A DNA stretch of 64,000 nt, from positions 4,526,001 to 4,590,000 of the forward strand of contig CP000474.1 of the NCBI GenBank assembly GCA_000014925.1, in the 5' to 3' direction. Position 1 is the stretch's first letter, and each line of letters starts with the position of its first letter. The stretch comes from Paenarthrobacter aurescens TC1. Its GTDB lineage: Bacteria > Actinomycetota > Actinomycetes > Actinomycetales > Micrococcaceae. The position numbers and the translations under genes are program-made. The notes beneath the pieces are model-generated. The model saw nothing but the letters and a program-made list of their open reading frames with translations. It was not told the DNA's origin and searched no databases. Below are positions 8,598-17,221 of the stretch, in pieces.

Positions 8598-9565
8598 CCA
8601 TACTGGTGGCCCCGGACAGTTTCAAGGGAACATACACGGCAGCAGAGGTGGCGGCGGCCATCGCGGCAGGAATTCACGACGGCGGCGGCTCGGCTACGCA
8701 GCTTCCCGTCGCCGACGGCGGCGAGGGGACTTTCGAGGCGCTCTGCCGCAGCCTTCGCGCCTCTCCGGTGAGTGTCGACGTCGTCAATTCCTGGGGTGAG
8801 CCGCTACGGGCCATACTTGGGCTGGCCGCGGACGGAACCGCCGTCGTCGAGGTTGCGCAGGCTAGCGGGTTGTCGGCCGCGCGCACTACTCCGCAGGACG
8901 CGATGTCGGCCAGCACCTATGGCACCGGGCTCCTGCTCTCCGCGGCAGTCAACCTCGGAGCAAAACACATCCTGGTGGCTGCGGGTGGTTCGGCAACCAC
9001 CGACGGAGGTACAGGCGCTGTGCGGGCAATCACCGAAAACGGTGGGCTTGGCGACGCCCGCCTGACCGTTCTTTCGGACGTCACCACTACGTTCCTGGAG
9101 GCCGCGCGGGTCTTCGGGCCGCAGAAGAGCGCGGATCCAGCCACGGTCCTTTTGTTGGAGGAGCGCTTGGAGCGCCTGGCTCCCTTACTTCCGCGCAACC
9201 CTTCCGGCGTCCCCCGCACCGGCGCTGCGGGTGGGCTGTCCGGCGGGCTGTGGGCGCACTTCAACGCCGAACTGGTATCCGGCGCCGACGCCGTGTTGGA
9301 TGCCGCCAACTTCGATTCCTTGCTGGGTACTGCCGAAATCGTGGTGGTGGGTGAGGGGCGTTTAGACTCGCAGACAGGAGAGGGAAAGATCATTTCGGCC
9401 ATCTTGGAGCGTGTGCGTCAATCAGGACGGGAAGTTCCGGTGGTGGCAGTGGTGGGGTCTGTTCACGAGGACCTGGGCAGTTATGCACTGAACTTTGCGG
9501 ACGTCATGGTGGCAACCGACGTTGACGCCATGCGGGCTGCGGGCACGGCAATCGCGTCGCTTTAG
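8594..9565 (+). CDS. Glycerate kinase (GarK/GlxK family)
   Basis: A 323-aa ATP-dependent kinase that phosphorylates D-glycerate, usually at C2, delivering it to lower glycolysis. Family marks are the N-terminal ILVAPDSFKGTYTAAEVA, LPVADGGEGTFEAL, VAAGGSATTDGGTGA and VVGEGRLDSQTGEGK. The protein is some 40-50 residues shorter than typical members, with the gap in the middle, but the ends are intact. Last gene of the operon, coupled by ATGA to the dehydrogenase. Confidence 0.88.
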   Translation: MTILVAPDSFKGTYTAAEVAAAIAAGIHDGGGSATQLPVADGGEGTFEALCRSLRASPVSVDVVNSWGEPLRAILGLAADGTAVVEVAQASGLSAARTTPQDAMSASTYGTGLLLSAAVNLGAKHILVAAGGSATTDGGTGAVRAITENGGLGDARLTVLSDVTTTFLEAARVFGPQKSADPATVLLLEERLERLAPLLPRNPSGVPRTGAAGGLSGGLWAHFNAELVSGADAVLDAANFDSLLGTAEIVVVGEGRLDSQTGEGKIISAILERVRQSGREVPVVAVVGSVHEDLGSYALNFADVMVATDVDAMRAAGTAIASL

Positions 9566-9574
9566 TTCTGGTTG

Positions 9575-10024
9575 TTAGTTTGTCCTTCCGGCCCCGCCCG
9601 CAGCCATAAGTTCCAGGCGCCTGAGGGTCTCGCGGTTTCGTACTGAGATCATGGGATCCCGCAGGGCTTTGGGGACCACTTTTCCCGGGCCGCGCACTGC
9701 GTCTTCGGCAATGGAGACGCGGCATTGGGAGCCTCCAAGGTCCTCCAGCGTGATCAGCACCTTGGCCTCGCCCATGGGCCAGCCCCGGGCAAGCAGCTCC
9801 AGCTTTCGGCCCGCTTCCATGGCGGTGACGCTGGTGCTGTCATCGATAAGGAAAGGCCACGAGCCTACGGAATGGTGCAGCTTTGAGCCCACTTGTGGCC
9901 ATTGGTCGTCCACGGCGCGGATCCTCGAGGCACCCACAACCCAGCCCGGATAGAGCCAGCCGTCTTCGATGACCTTCCAGATGTCAGTGGCGGGGGATTT
10001 GAACAGCTGCGTCACGGTGGACAT
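9575..10024 (-). CDS. SRPBCC-family protein (polyketide cyclase/START-like fold)
   Basis: A 149-aa protein with the helix-grip fold used to hold hydrophobic small molecules. The start MSTVTQLFKSPATDIWKVIE, the PGWVVGASRIRAVDDQWPQVG stretch and the later ITLEDLGGSQCRVSIAEDAV follow the family pattern. SD GAGAGGAAT precedes the ATG. Convergent with the glycerate kinase, which ends ten bases away, so it is not part of that operon. Ligand unknown. Confidence 0.78.
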   Translation of the reverse strand: MSTVTQLFKSPATDIWKVIEDGWLYPGWVVGASRIRAVDDQWPQVGSKLHHSVGSWPFLIDDSTSVTAMEAGRKLELLARGWPMGEAKVLITLEDLGGSQCRVSIAEDAVRGPGKVVPKALRDPMISVRNRETLRRLELMAAGGAGRTN

Positions 10025-10104
10025 GGTATTCCTCTCAGCGTGCTCATCTGGAAGTAACTTAAGACCAAGCTAAGCATGCTTAGTGTTGGCCCGCCACTCT
10101 CGCA

Positions 10105-10398
10105 TCAAGTAGCCGGTTTGCTGGCCTTGCCGTCCAACCAAAGCGTGTCCGACTCGTCCCGGTGCGTCCCATCCGTTCCTACATGCTTACTGTCGATCTT
10201 GGGGCCCTTCTTGATGACATGCACAAGCGCCATACCGTGGCCACGGCCAAGATCGTAATCGGCTTTAAGCCATTCAAGAATGGTCCCCGCCTTCACCGAC
10301 GGGTCCTTGAAGCCCTTGGCGTCCGCGATTTCAACCAGTTGCCGCGGGGTAAGCCCGGTTTTGTCTTCAATGGCGTCAAGGTAGGCCTGGAAGGACAT
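10105..10398 (-). CDS. DUF4287 domain protein
   Basis: A 97-aa soluble protein. The first 70 residues (MSFQAYLDAIEDKTGLTPRQ, then an LVEIADAKGF helix and DYDLGRGHGMALVHVIKKGP) match the DUF4287 family, small actinobacterial proteins of unknown function often found near SRPBCC-fold proteins, as here. SD GAAAGG lies upstream of the ATG. The tail is short and charged. Confidence 0.8.
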   Translation of the reverse strand: MSFQAYLDAIEDKTGLTPRQLVEIADAKGFKDPSVKAGTILEWLKADYDLGRGHGMALVHVIKKGPKIDSKHVGTDGTHRDESDTLWLDGKASKPAT

Positions 10399-10507
10399 CA
10401 GTGTTGCCTTTCGCTTTTTCTTTCATGGACGGATCTAATAATTGGTGACTCTACGTGATGGGGCCGACATCAAAACGCTTCGGGTACCGGCTGCTTGCCT
10501 GCGCCCC

Positions 10508-10513
10508 TACACT
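10508..10513 (+). promoter_or_regulatory. -10 element TACACT of a leaderless transcript
   Basis: TACACT lies six bases before the ATG at 10520 and no Shine-Dalgarno sequence is present. This is the spacing expected if transcription starts at the start codon. Confidence 0.6.
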
Positions 10514-10519
10514 GATCGC

Positions 10520-11407
10520 ATGGTGTGCCGAGGGTGGCGTTCTTTCGCGGTAGGCATGGCCGTCGTTCTCGCCCTGCCGCTCCTTGCTGGGTGTAATTCA
10601 CCTGACTCAGAACCGCAACCCACCACCGGAAATGCAGGCCCCATCACTGTTGAGATCAATCAGTCCAGGGACCAATACGGCAAGCAAGCCATCCAGATTC
10701 AGCTCACCAACACTACGGATTCGCCACTGACCGTGACCGGGGCCCTACTGCGCTCCACGCTGTTTGAAGGCGACATCACCTGGGAGCCCACGGAGGGCAG
10801 CCTTGAGTTGCCACCCCGCCAGCCCAAGAGCCTTCCTGCGGCCTTGCCGACTGCGGCATGTGGGACGTCATCTACAGATTCGAGCCGAGAAGCGGAGGCC
10901 CGGATCAGCTACTCAGAACCGGGCAAGGAACTCGCGGAGGAGTACGCCAGCGCTTCCGATCCCTTCGGCGTCCTGACCAGGAACGCCAGCGAGCTGTGCA
11001 CCGCAACGGAAGCAACCGCCGTCGCCACCATAGTTTTGGACCCGGAACTGGAAGTGGCCGCAGACGGTCGCACCGCCGTCGTGCGCCTTGTCATCACGCC
11101 ACGCACGGGAGGGGCGGCTCAAAGCCTGACCATTGAATCGATCGACGGAACCACGTTACTGGCGGAATCCCCCACTGCCCCTTGGCCCAGGAACGTCGCG
11201 GTGGGCATGGTGAAGCAGGAACTGCCGCTGACCATCCGACCAGCCCGCTGTGATCCTCATGCTGTGGCTGAAGACAAGGTGGGAACCCTCCTGCCGTTGA
11301 GGATCACTGTGGGCGAACGGCAAGGCGTGCTGAAGATTGCGGCGTCGAATGAGTTGCGAGGCAAGATCTACGACTTCGTCACCTCAGCCTGCGCCGGGGC
11401 GGGCTAA
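10520..11407 (+). CDS. Putative lipoprotein of unknown function
   Basis: A 295-aa exported protein. The N-terminus (MVCRGWRSFAVGMAVVLALP) is a lipoprotein signal with lipobox LLAGC (Cys25). The mature part contains two beta-rich halves: ITVEINQSRDQYGKQAIQIQ at the start and AVVRLVITPRTGGAAQSLTIE in the second half. I do not recognise a named family. The ATG at 10520 is chosen because the signal peptide starts there and a leaderless -10 lies just ahead. Confidence 0.7.
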   Translation: MVCRGWRSFAVGMAVVLALPLLAGCNSPDSEPQPTTGNAGPITVEINQSRDQYGKQAIQIQLTNTTDSPLTVTGALLRSTLFEGDITWEPTEGSLELPPRQPKSLPAALPTAACGTSSTDSSREAEARISYSEPGKELAEEYASASDPFGVLTRNASELCTATEATAVATIVLDPELEVAADGRTAVVRLVITPRTGGAAQSLTIESIDGTTLLAESPTAPWPRNVAVGMVKQELPLTIRPARCDPHAVAEDKVGTLLPLRITVGERQGVLKIAASNELRGKIYDFVTSACAGAG

Positions 11408-11413
11408 GCGGGC

Positions 11414-12313
11414 CTAACCAAGGGTAGCCAAGGCTTGAGGAGCGCTCTCCACAGTGACCTTGACGTTGGCTTCCACGCTCTTCACCTCGCCGTCCATTTG
11501 GTACGGCAGCGGCTTGAGCGTGGTGAATTCGTAGCTGCTCACGCTCGGCTGATCGCCCAGCCCCTGCGTAGTGGCTTTGAGGGCCGTCAAAAGAACGCGC
11601 CACTTGGGCATGTGCGGAAAGACGATGACTTCAAACTTTCCGTCAGACGGGTGGTCCTCTGCTTCACTGAGCGTGGCGTACTTAGCCATCTCATTGATAT
11701 TGGCGAAGACAAGGCTGTCGAACTTGCGGCGCTTCCCATCAGACTGGCGAATGGCGAAGGGCTGGAACTCGGAGAAGGACTTGATGACCGTCACCATCTC
11801 CTTCAGCGCGCCCTTGCTGCCCTTTTCAAGCTCAGTGGCCACCACCGGGGTGAGGCCAAATCCGATATAAGAATGTGCGTATTCAAGGGGCTCATTCTCT
11901 TTTTGGCCCGTATGAATGCGGAGAAGGTCAATGTTGTGAACCCGGCCCTCGGCAATGGCCTCTTCAAGGGGCTTGGTGCCGATAATCCGGCTATGGTCAT
12001 TGGCATTGCCCGCGGCCAGTACTGCTGCGACGGCCCGCGGGTTGTCGGCCTGCATCACACCGTTGACAACCTCGTTGTAGCCGCCATCTCCGCTGACGGA
12101 AACCACAAGAACATCGCCGCCCTTTGAGGCCGCTTCCCGCGCCAAGTCCACCGCGTGCCCGGCGTGCTCCGTGGGCTGGAGGGTGATTTCGGGCTGGTAC
12201 GTGAGCAGCTCCTTGAGCTTGCCATGCAACTGCTGCGCCAGCTCAGGCGCGTCCCCGGTGCTGTTGGGATTGAAGATGATGACAATCGACTCGAAAGTCC
12301 GTGCAGAATCCAT
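11414..12313 (-). CDS. Diacylglycerol kinase-family lipid kinase
   Basis: A 299-aa protein with the DAGK catalytic fold: IVIIFNPNSTGDAPE at the N-terminus is the nucleotide-binding start, and VVSVSGDGGYNEVVNGVM carries the GDG-x-x-NEV motif common to lipid and NAD-like kinases. VLAAGNANDHSR stands where relatives read PLGTGND. It would phosphorylate a lipid such as diacylglycerol at the inner membrane surface. SD CTAGGAGGAG is strong. Convergent with the lipoprotein gene (6-bp gap). Confidence 0.82.
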   Translation of the reverse strand: MDSARTFESIVIIFNPNSTGDAPELAQQLHGKLKELLTYQPEITLQPTEHAGHAVDLAREAASKGGDVLVVSVSGDGGYNEVVNGVMQADNPRAVAAVLAAGNANDHSRIIGTKPLEEAIAEGRVHNIDLLRIHTGQKENEPLEYAHSYIGFGLTPVVATELEKGSKGALKEMVTVIKSFSEFQPFAIRQSDGKRRKFDSLVFANINEMAKYATLSEAEDHPSDGKFEVIVFPHMPKWRVLLTALKATTQGLGDQPSVSSYEFTTLKPLPYQMDGEVKSVEANVKVTVESAPQALATLG

Positions 12314-12345
12314 ACGTGCTCCTCCTAGGTGCGCCCTTTTAACCT

Positions 12346-13101
12346 CTACCCAATTCGCTGGGCGTCAATCAGGTGCCGGGTGGAGTGAGCGATGAAGGGG
12401 CGGCCAGCTCTCATCTGTTCATCCAACTCCTTGAGTCTGTCACGATAGCCCTCCACGGAGAAGTCGGGCACCCACCACACACACTTGCGCAGGATCCACA
12501 CCACAGCGCCGACGTCGAAAAACTCCATCCGGCACCGGGCCGTGCGGAGGTCAGTTATGGTCAGGCCGGCAGCTTCCGCTGCCGCTGACTCGGCCTGCGG
12601 GTCGCGGCCCTTCCGTTGTTGCGGCAGCGGACCGAGGAAGTGCTCAATGAGTTCAAACGCCGACGCCGGGCCAACATGTTGGGCGAAATAGTGGCCGCCG
12701 GGGGCCAACACTCGGTGGATCTCATCCCAGTCCGGGCGAACGGGGTGCCGGGCTGTGACCAACTCGAATGACTCGTCAGGGAACGGCAACGGTGCGTCCG
12801 CGGTCACCTCAACCACCTCAACCCCGCGTGGACCGAGCCTTTCAACAGCGCGCCGTGCGTTGGGCGGCCATCCCTCAGTGGCAGACATACGTTCGGGAAA
12901 TTTGCCGGCCTCCGAGAGGACCTCTCCCCCACCGGTATCAAGATCAAGGGCGCTCCGGACTGTGGCAAGTCGACCGGCCAGCAATTTTGCGAATCCCCAA
13001 GGCGGCCTTTCTTCGGTGGCCCTCCCATCCAGCCAGTGGAATCCCCAGCCTGTCACGTCGGCTTCGGCAGCCTCGTTCACCAAGGTTTCGAAGTCCCTCA
13101 T
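12346..13101 (-). CDS. SAM-dependent methyltransferase
   Basis: A 251-aa class I methyltransferase. SALDLDTGGGEVLSE is motif I (D-x-x-x-GGG), FPDESFELVTARH is motif II, and EIHRVLAPGGHYFAQHVG is motif III. The rRNA guanine methyltransferase family (RlmA-like) has similar layouts, but no zinc-binding Cys set is seen, so the substrate is open. Its start ATG overlaps by one base the TGA of the small DUF1801 remnant upstream, so the two are probably co-translated. Confidence 0.8.
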   Translation of the reverse strand: MRDFETLVNEAAEADVTGWGFHWLDGRATEERPPWGFAKLLAGRLATVRSALDLDTGGGEVLSEAGKFPERMSATEGWPPNARRAVERLGPRGVEVVEVTADAPLPFPDESFELVTARHPVRPDWDEIHRVLAPGGHYFAQHVGPASAFELIEHFLGPLPQQRKGRDPQAESAAAEAAGLTITDLRTARCRMEFFDVGAVVWILRKCVWWVPDFSVEGYRDRLKELDEQMRAGRPFIAHSTRHLIDAQRIG

Positions 13102-13271
13102 CAGTGCCTCATCTTTTTCTCTGCTGCGAGTGGTGCAGCAACTTTGCCTATCAGGCTGGACGGAATCGGCTTGGCCAGTGGAAACTTCAGCGTCCCCTCC
13201 TGGAGGACCTGCTGAGTTGGCTCAGGCTGCGCTGAGATATAAGCATCCACGGTGGGATGTTTCTCAGACAT
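13101..13271 (-). CDS. DUF1801 protein with large internal deletion (56 aa)
   Basis: The short frame begins MSEKHPTVDAYISAQPEPTQ, the usual N-terminus of DUF1801 (YdhG-like) proteins, and continues directly into EGTLKFPLAKPIPSSLIGKV, their usual C-terminus. The central half of the roughly 115-residue domain is missing, yet the frame is kept. AGGGAGAA gives a good ribosome site and the stop overlaps the methyltransferase start, so it is still likely translated. It may now act only as a translational leader for the methyltransferase. The family assignment rests on pattern recognition. Confidence 0.65.
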   Translation of the reverse strand: MSEKHPTVDAYISAQPEPTQQVLQEGTLKFPLAKPIPSSLIGKVAAPLAAEKKMRH

Positions 13272-13295
13272 TGCATTCTCCCTACGGTTGTAGAT

Positions 13296-14087
13296 TCAGC
13301 TCTCGCCGGGGAACCGGCCACCAATCAGCCTTGTCATGTGCTCAGCTGTCGCCAGAAGGGGTTCAACCCAGGCCTCGCACGTCTCCAATGGCATTCTCAG
13401 CGTCGGTCCACTGATGGTCACGGCCCCCACCAAGCCCGCGGCGGAGTCGAAAACCGGTGCGGACAGGCCGGACGCGCCGTCTTCCCGCTCACCCACCGTG
13501 ATGGCGAAACCATCCGCGTGGGTCTTCTTGACGGCTGCCTCAAGTTCCTCGGAGCTGGTGATGGTGTAGTCAGTGATGGATTCCAAGGGGTCCCGCAGGA
13601 CAGCTTCCATCAGCTCCGGGGACCAAGCGAGCAGTACCCTGCCCGCTGAACCTGCGTGGAGCGGCACGATCTTGCCCAGATGCATCTCGCGACGCAGCGC
13701 GTGATGGGTATCGGCCATGGCGACGCACACCCGGTAGTGCTGCTCGGCTTTGAAGAAGCAGGCCGTTTCGCCCGTGGTATCCCTCAGGGTCTTGAGCAAA
13801 GGACTCAGGATGTCCACAACCTCCATGCCCCGGGTTGCAGGAGCCGCCCAGTACGCCATCCGCATGCCGATGCGGTAGGCGTCGCCCTCGCGGTCAAGGA
13901 AACCCTGCGATGTCAGATTCGTGACCAGCCGCTGCACTGTGGACGTGGGCATGCCGGTGAACTCTCGGATATCAGCCAACTGCAGCACCGGCTTGGACAA
14001 GGAAAAGGCATCCAAGATGGAGGTGATCTTGCCCAGGACAAGCAAAGGGTTGCCGTTGGCCTTCGCGGAAGCATCGGATACTGACAT
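13296..14087 (-). CDS. IclR-family transcriptional regulator
   Basis: A 263-aa protein. The N-terminal winged helix (LQLADIREFTGMPTSTVQRL followed by VTNLTSQGFLDREGDAYRIG) binds DNA. The C-terminal effector domain (RRMHLGKIVPLHAGSAGRVL-type stretch, then GFAITVGEREDGASGLSAPV) binds a small organic acid in known members. The frame stays open far upstream but family length and sequence place the start at 14087. Divergent from the ABC gene at 14146. Possible regulator of the 3.9-9.6 kb operon, since IclR proteins often control hydroxy-acid catabolism, but nothing here proves it. Confidence 0.85.
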   Translation of the reverse strand: MSVSDASAKANGNPLLVLGKITSILDAFSLSKPVLQLADIREFTGMPTSTVQRLVTNLTSQGFLDREGDAYRIGMRMAYWAAPATRGMEVVDILSPLLKTLRDTTGETACFFKAEQHYRVCVAMADTHHALRREMHLGKIVPLHAGSAGRVLLAWSPELMEAVLRDPLESITDYTITSSEELEAAVKKTHADGFAITVGEREDGASGLSAPVFDSAAGLVGAVTISGPTLRMPLETCEAWVEPLLATAEHMTRLIGGRFPGES

Positions 14088-14133
14088 AGGACTCACGCTA
14101 AACGCTGCAGTGGGGTGGCGCCAATCCCGCCGG

Positions 14134-14139
14134 TAGGGT
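14134..14139 (+). promoter_or_regulatory. -10 element TAGGGT of a leaderless transcript
   Basis: TAGGGT lies six bases ahead of the ATG at 14146; no Shine-Dalgarno sequence is visible. Confidence 0.5.
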
Positions 14140-14145
14140 TGCACC

Positions 14146-14823
14146 ATGGGGACAGTTCTGGAGGCCGAAGGCCTGTTGGTTGGGTATGCCGGGGCTCCGG
14201 TCTGCGGCGAAGTTTCTGCGTCGGTGGACGCGGGTGAAGTCTTGGGAATTGTGGGCGTGAACGGAGCAGGAAAGTCCACGGTAGCCCGGACCATCGCTGG
14301 ACGGCAGGCCTCTCTGGCAGGAGACGTGAAGGTCCATGGTCTCCTCATCGATCCGGACGCCGTACCGTTCCGCCGGCAGGTCTCCGCTGTCTTCGATGAT
14401 GATCTCTTCTTTCCGTCCCTCACTGTTCGGGAACATTTGCTCCTCATCGCCCGTGGGCACTCCCTGGAGGACCCAGAGGCGCGCGTCGAAGAAGAGCTAG
14501 AGTTCTTCGGGCTCCTGGGCAGGGCCCATGCGATCCCCGATGCTTTGTCTTCCGGCCAGCGCCGCAGGTTGCTGCTTGCCGCCGGACTGATCCGCCCGTC
14601 GTCGCTCCTGATTCTGGACGAGCCCGAACAGCGGCTCGACCAGCGGATGCGGGTAGCCATGGGCGAACGCATAGCGGACCACGCCAAGGACGGCGGCGCA
14701 GTAGTGCTGGTCACCCATGATCCCCAGCTGCTGCTGGCTACGGCCACCACGTGTTTGGTCATTGACGAGGAAGTTCTGGAGTTCGATCCAGAGCAGGGGG
14801 CTTCGATCATTGCCGGGTCCTGA
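14146..14823 (+). CDS. ABC transporter ATP-binding protein
   Basis: A 225-aa ATPase subunit. Walker A is GVNGAGKSTVART (about 38-50), the signature reads LSSGQRRRLLLAAGL (LSSGQ instead of LSGGQ), Walker B is SLLILDEPEQRLD, and the switch His is in VVLVTHDPQ. It pairs with the membrane protein that starts one base after its stop. Substrate unknown; the pair resembles actinobacterial export or self-regulating systems rather than an importer, as no binding protein is present. Confidence 0.85.
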   Translation: MGTVLEAEGLLVGYAGAPVCGEVSASVDAGEVLGIVGVNGAGKSTVARTIAGRQASLAGDVKVHGLLIDPDAVPFRRQVSAVFDDDLFFPSLTVREHLLLIARGHSLEDPEARVEEELEFFGLLGRAHAIPDALSSGQRRRLLLAAGLIRPSSLLILDEPEQRLDQRMRVAMGERIADHAKDGGAVVLVTHDPQLLLATATTCLVIDEEVLEFDPEQGASIIAGS

Positions 14824-14824
14824 C

Positions 14825-16357
14825 ATGCTCACCCGTGAATTTTCCCCGCAGCACCGGGAATTGGCCTCCGAGGTTGTCCGGTTCACCCGCCGGAGCGCCA
14901 AAAGGTACAAACGCAGCCGGACCTCGTGGGGAGACCTCTTTGTTGATGCCTACAGTTGGGCGCTCGGCATTGGTGTATCCCTGACCGTTGCGGCCTCGTT
15001 CGTCCTGGCGTTGCGCAACGAGATTGCTCAACGGGCATCAACGGCCAACAGCATCATCCGCGCACAATGGCTCGTCCTGCCGGAAGCGGTGTTGTGGACA
15101 TCCGTGACGTTCGCGGTCCTCCTGGTCATCGGCAACCTTGCACGGAAGCTTGGACCGATGACCGTGAACGGAGCAGAGAGCACCTGGTGGCTGACGCTTC
15201 CCGTTGACCGCCGCCCCATGGTCCTGCCACCCTTCGCTCGCAAGGTGGCGCTGACGGCGGCCGGCTCTGGCGTTATCTACCTGCCCTTCAGCATGGTGAC
15301 CGCTGTTGACCGCGCACCCATGGAACACGTCTTCGCTTCGCTCACCTTCGGCGCAGCCGGAGCTATAGCGGTAGCCATGGCAGGGATCCAGCAACTTGCT
15401 TTACTGGGTCCACGACTTGGCAAGGCAATTGCGACGGCTGCGCTTCTTACATGCTCTGTCCTTCCAGCGATGCCATCCTCCCCGTGGCCGGCAGCGCTGG
15501 TGGGCGTCGCCGCCGTCGCACTCTTTGCCGTAGTTGCGCCGCGAGCCGGTCACGTCAAGGGTGACGAGCTGGTTCGCGGCGGCGCCGTGGCCGGTCACGC
15601 GGGCGCGTCACTTTTCATGATGGACTCCAATGAGGTGCTGCGTGCGCTTGGTGGCAACCGCAGAAGGGTCGACGGCGGCAGGGCAGCCAGCTTCTACGCC
15701 CAGCCTGCGCGCGGCCCGCTGTGGGCGCTGATCCGCGCTGATGTGGTGGCCTTCCTCAGGCTCAATCCCCCGCTGACGCCGCCCATTCTTTGGCTCGCTG
15801 CCTGCAACGCAATACTTCTCGTGGAAGGCGGACTGCCCGAGTTCGCACAGTTGGCCGTCATAGTGATCGCCGGATGCGCCACGGCTTCGGGCTTGGGGAG
15901 CGTAGCCCGCAAGACGGCGCTGGTTCCTGAGCTCGACGCGCTGCTGCCGCTGCATCCGGCGCTGGTAAGGACAAGCCGGACACTCATGCCTTGCTTGGCA
16001 ATGGCTGCGTGGATGGCCGTGCTTAGCGGGCTTTTGGTTCTCCTGGGCGCGGCGAATCCTTGGCTGATAGGAGTCGGTGCCCTGGCGGGTGTCGGCATGG
16101 GCGCTGGGACGCTCCGCGCGGCCACCAGGACCCCGCCGGATTGGACCGCACCTCCGGTGGAAACGCCGTTCGGCCCGGTTCCGCGGGCCCAGCTGGGCTC
16201 CCTGATGCGCGGGCTGGACGTCACCGTCCTGGCCATGGTTCCGCTGCTGCTGGCGCTGTACCTCGGCTATGTGCCGGCGTCCCTGGTCATCATTCAGGCG
16301 GTCCTCAGTGCCGGAATCTTCCTGGTGGTGGTGCTGACACGCCCCAAGCGAATCTAG
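14825..16357 (+). CDS. DUF6297-like polytopic membrane protein, partner of the ABC ATPase
   Basis: A 510-aa membrane protein with a basic soluble N-terminus (about 50 residues, RRSAKRYKRSRTSW) and about ten to twelve hydrophobic segments thereafter, such as LGIGVSLTVAASFVLAL. It matches the DUF6297 type of actinobacterial permease-like proteins that follow an ABC ATPase. A soluble loop at about 255-310 splits the membrane part. ATG lies one base past the ATPase stop, so expression is coupled. Role inferred as the membrane part of a transporter. Confidence 0.75.
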   Translation: MLTREFSPQHRELASEVVRFTRRSAKRYKRSRTSWGDLFVDAYSWALGIGVSLTVAASFVLALRNEIAQRASTANSIIRAQWLVLPEAVLWTSVTFAVLLVIGNLARKLGPMTVNGAESTWWLTLPVDRRPMVLPPFARKVALTAAGSGVIYLPFSMVTAVDRAPMEHVFASLTFGAAGAIAVAMAGIQQLALLGPRLGKAIATAALLTCSVLPAMPSSPWPAALVGVAAVALFAVVAPRAGHVKGDELVRGGAVAGHAGASLFMMDSNEVLRALGGNRRRVDGGRAASFYAQPARGPLWALIRADVVAFLRLNPPLTPPILWLAACNAILLVEGGLPEFAQLAVIVIAGCATASGLGSVARKTALVPELDALLPLHPALVRTSRTLMPCLAMAAWMAVLSGLLVLLGAANPWLIGVGALAGVGMGAGTLRAATRTPPDWTAPPVETPFGPVPRAQLGSLMRGLDVTVLAMVPLLLALYLGYVPASLVIIQAVLSAGIFLVVVLTRPKRI

Positions 16358-16363
16358 CCGTGG

Positions 16364-17215
16364 TTAGAGGAGGACCGTGCCTTCGATGCAGGTAGCCGAC
16401 GCTCCACCAACCCAGATCTCGCCCGCTTCAGCCTTGACGTGAATACGCCCGGCCCTGCCCAGGACGGTACCTTGAGCGGCAAGATACTCATCAGGCGCCC
16501 GGCCGCTGCCAATCAGCCACTGGGCCGCGCCGGCATTGAAGCTGCCCGTCACCGGGTCCTCCACCATGGCATCGCCCGGAATGAACGTACGGACTTCAAA
16601 GTCCACGGCGGCACCCGGCTCATGTGGGCCAATCACCCCCACCTTGAGGTCACCCATGGCAACGAGGTCCGGCTCGATGGCCAAGACTTGTTCCGCTGAA
16701 CCCAGAAGCACGCCGATCCACGTGGGTCCGTTGACCAGCCACGACGCATCCAGCAGGGCATCCTCGGGCAGCCGCAGGCCGGCAACGAGTTGCGCCCGGA
16801 CATCGTCGTCCACAGGGCCGAAGCGCGTCAGCGGCGGCGCAGCGAAAGCCAAGCGGCCGGCGTCGTGCTTTACCCGCACCAAACCCGCGCCGCACTCCTG
16901 AACCAGGACGCCATCAGTCTTAGGCACTCCCCCGGCCTGCAGCCACGTGTGCGCGGAGCCCAGCGTGGGGTGTCCGGCGAAGGGGAACTCCTCGCTGCCC
17001 GTGAAGATCCGAACCTTATAATCCGCTTCGGGGTGGGTGGGAGGGAGCAGGAACGTGGTCTCGGAGAGGTTGGTCCAGTTGGCGAAGTGCTGCATCGTTT
17101 CCGTGCTGAGGCCTTCAGCATCGACGACCACCGCGAGCGGATTGCCGAGGTACGGGACCTCGGAGAAGACGTCCACTTGGTGGAAGGGCCGGATGCGCGG
17201 GGGTTCTGAAGTCAC
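16364..17215 (-). CDS. PhzF-family isomerase/epimerase-like protein
   Basis: A 283-aa protein of the PhzF phenazine-biosynthesis fold (diaminopimelate-epimerase-like). Marks: PFHQVDVFSEVPYLGNPLAVVV at the N-terminus, NLSETTFLLPP with the catalytic-type Glu, RIFTGSEEFPFAGHPTLGSA, and DPVTGSFNAGAAQWLIGSGR near the C-terminus. No phenazine genes are nearby, so the true reaction is unknown. Start GTG at 17215 has no Shine-Dalgarno sequence but TAGCCT lies six bases upstream, so the mRNA is probably leaderless. Confidence 0.86.
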   Translation of the reverse strand: MTSEPPRIRPFHQVDVFSEVPYLGNPLAVVVDAEGLSTETMQHFANWTNLSETTFLLPPTHPEADYKVRIFTGSEEFPFAGHPTLGSAHTWLQAGGVPKTDGVLVQECGAGLVRVKHDAGRLAFAAPPLTRFGPVDDDVRAQLVAGLRLPEDALLDASWLVNGPTWIGVLLGSAEQVLAIEPDLVAMGDLKVGVIGPHEPGAAVDFEVRTFIPGDAMVEDPVTGSFNAGAAQWLIGSGRAPDEYLAAQGTVLGRAGRIHVKAEAGEIWVGGASATCIEGTVLL

Positions 17216-17221
17216 CGCAGA

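Noticed and set aside
14090-14810. Long N-terminal extension of the IclR frame
   Set aside because: The frame is open only because it is antisense to the ABC ATPase; Ser/Arg-rich and unlike any IclR protein.
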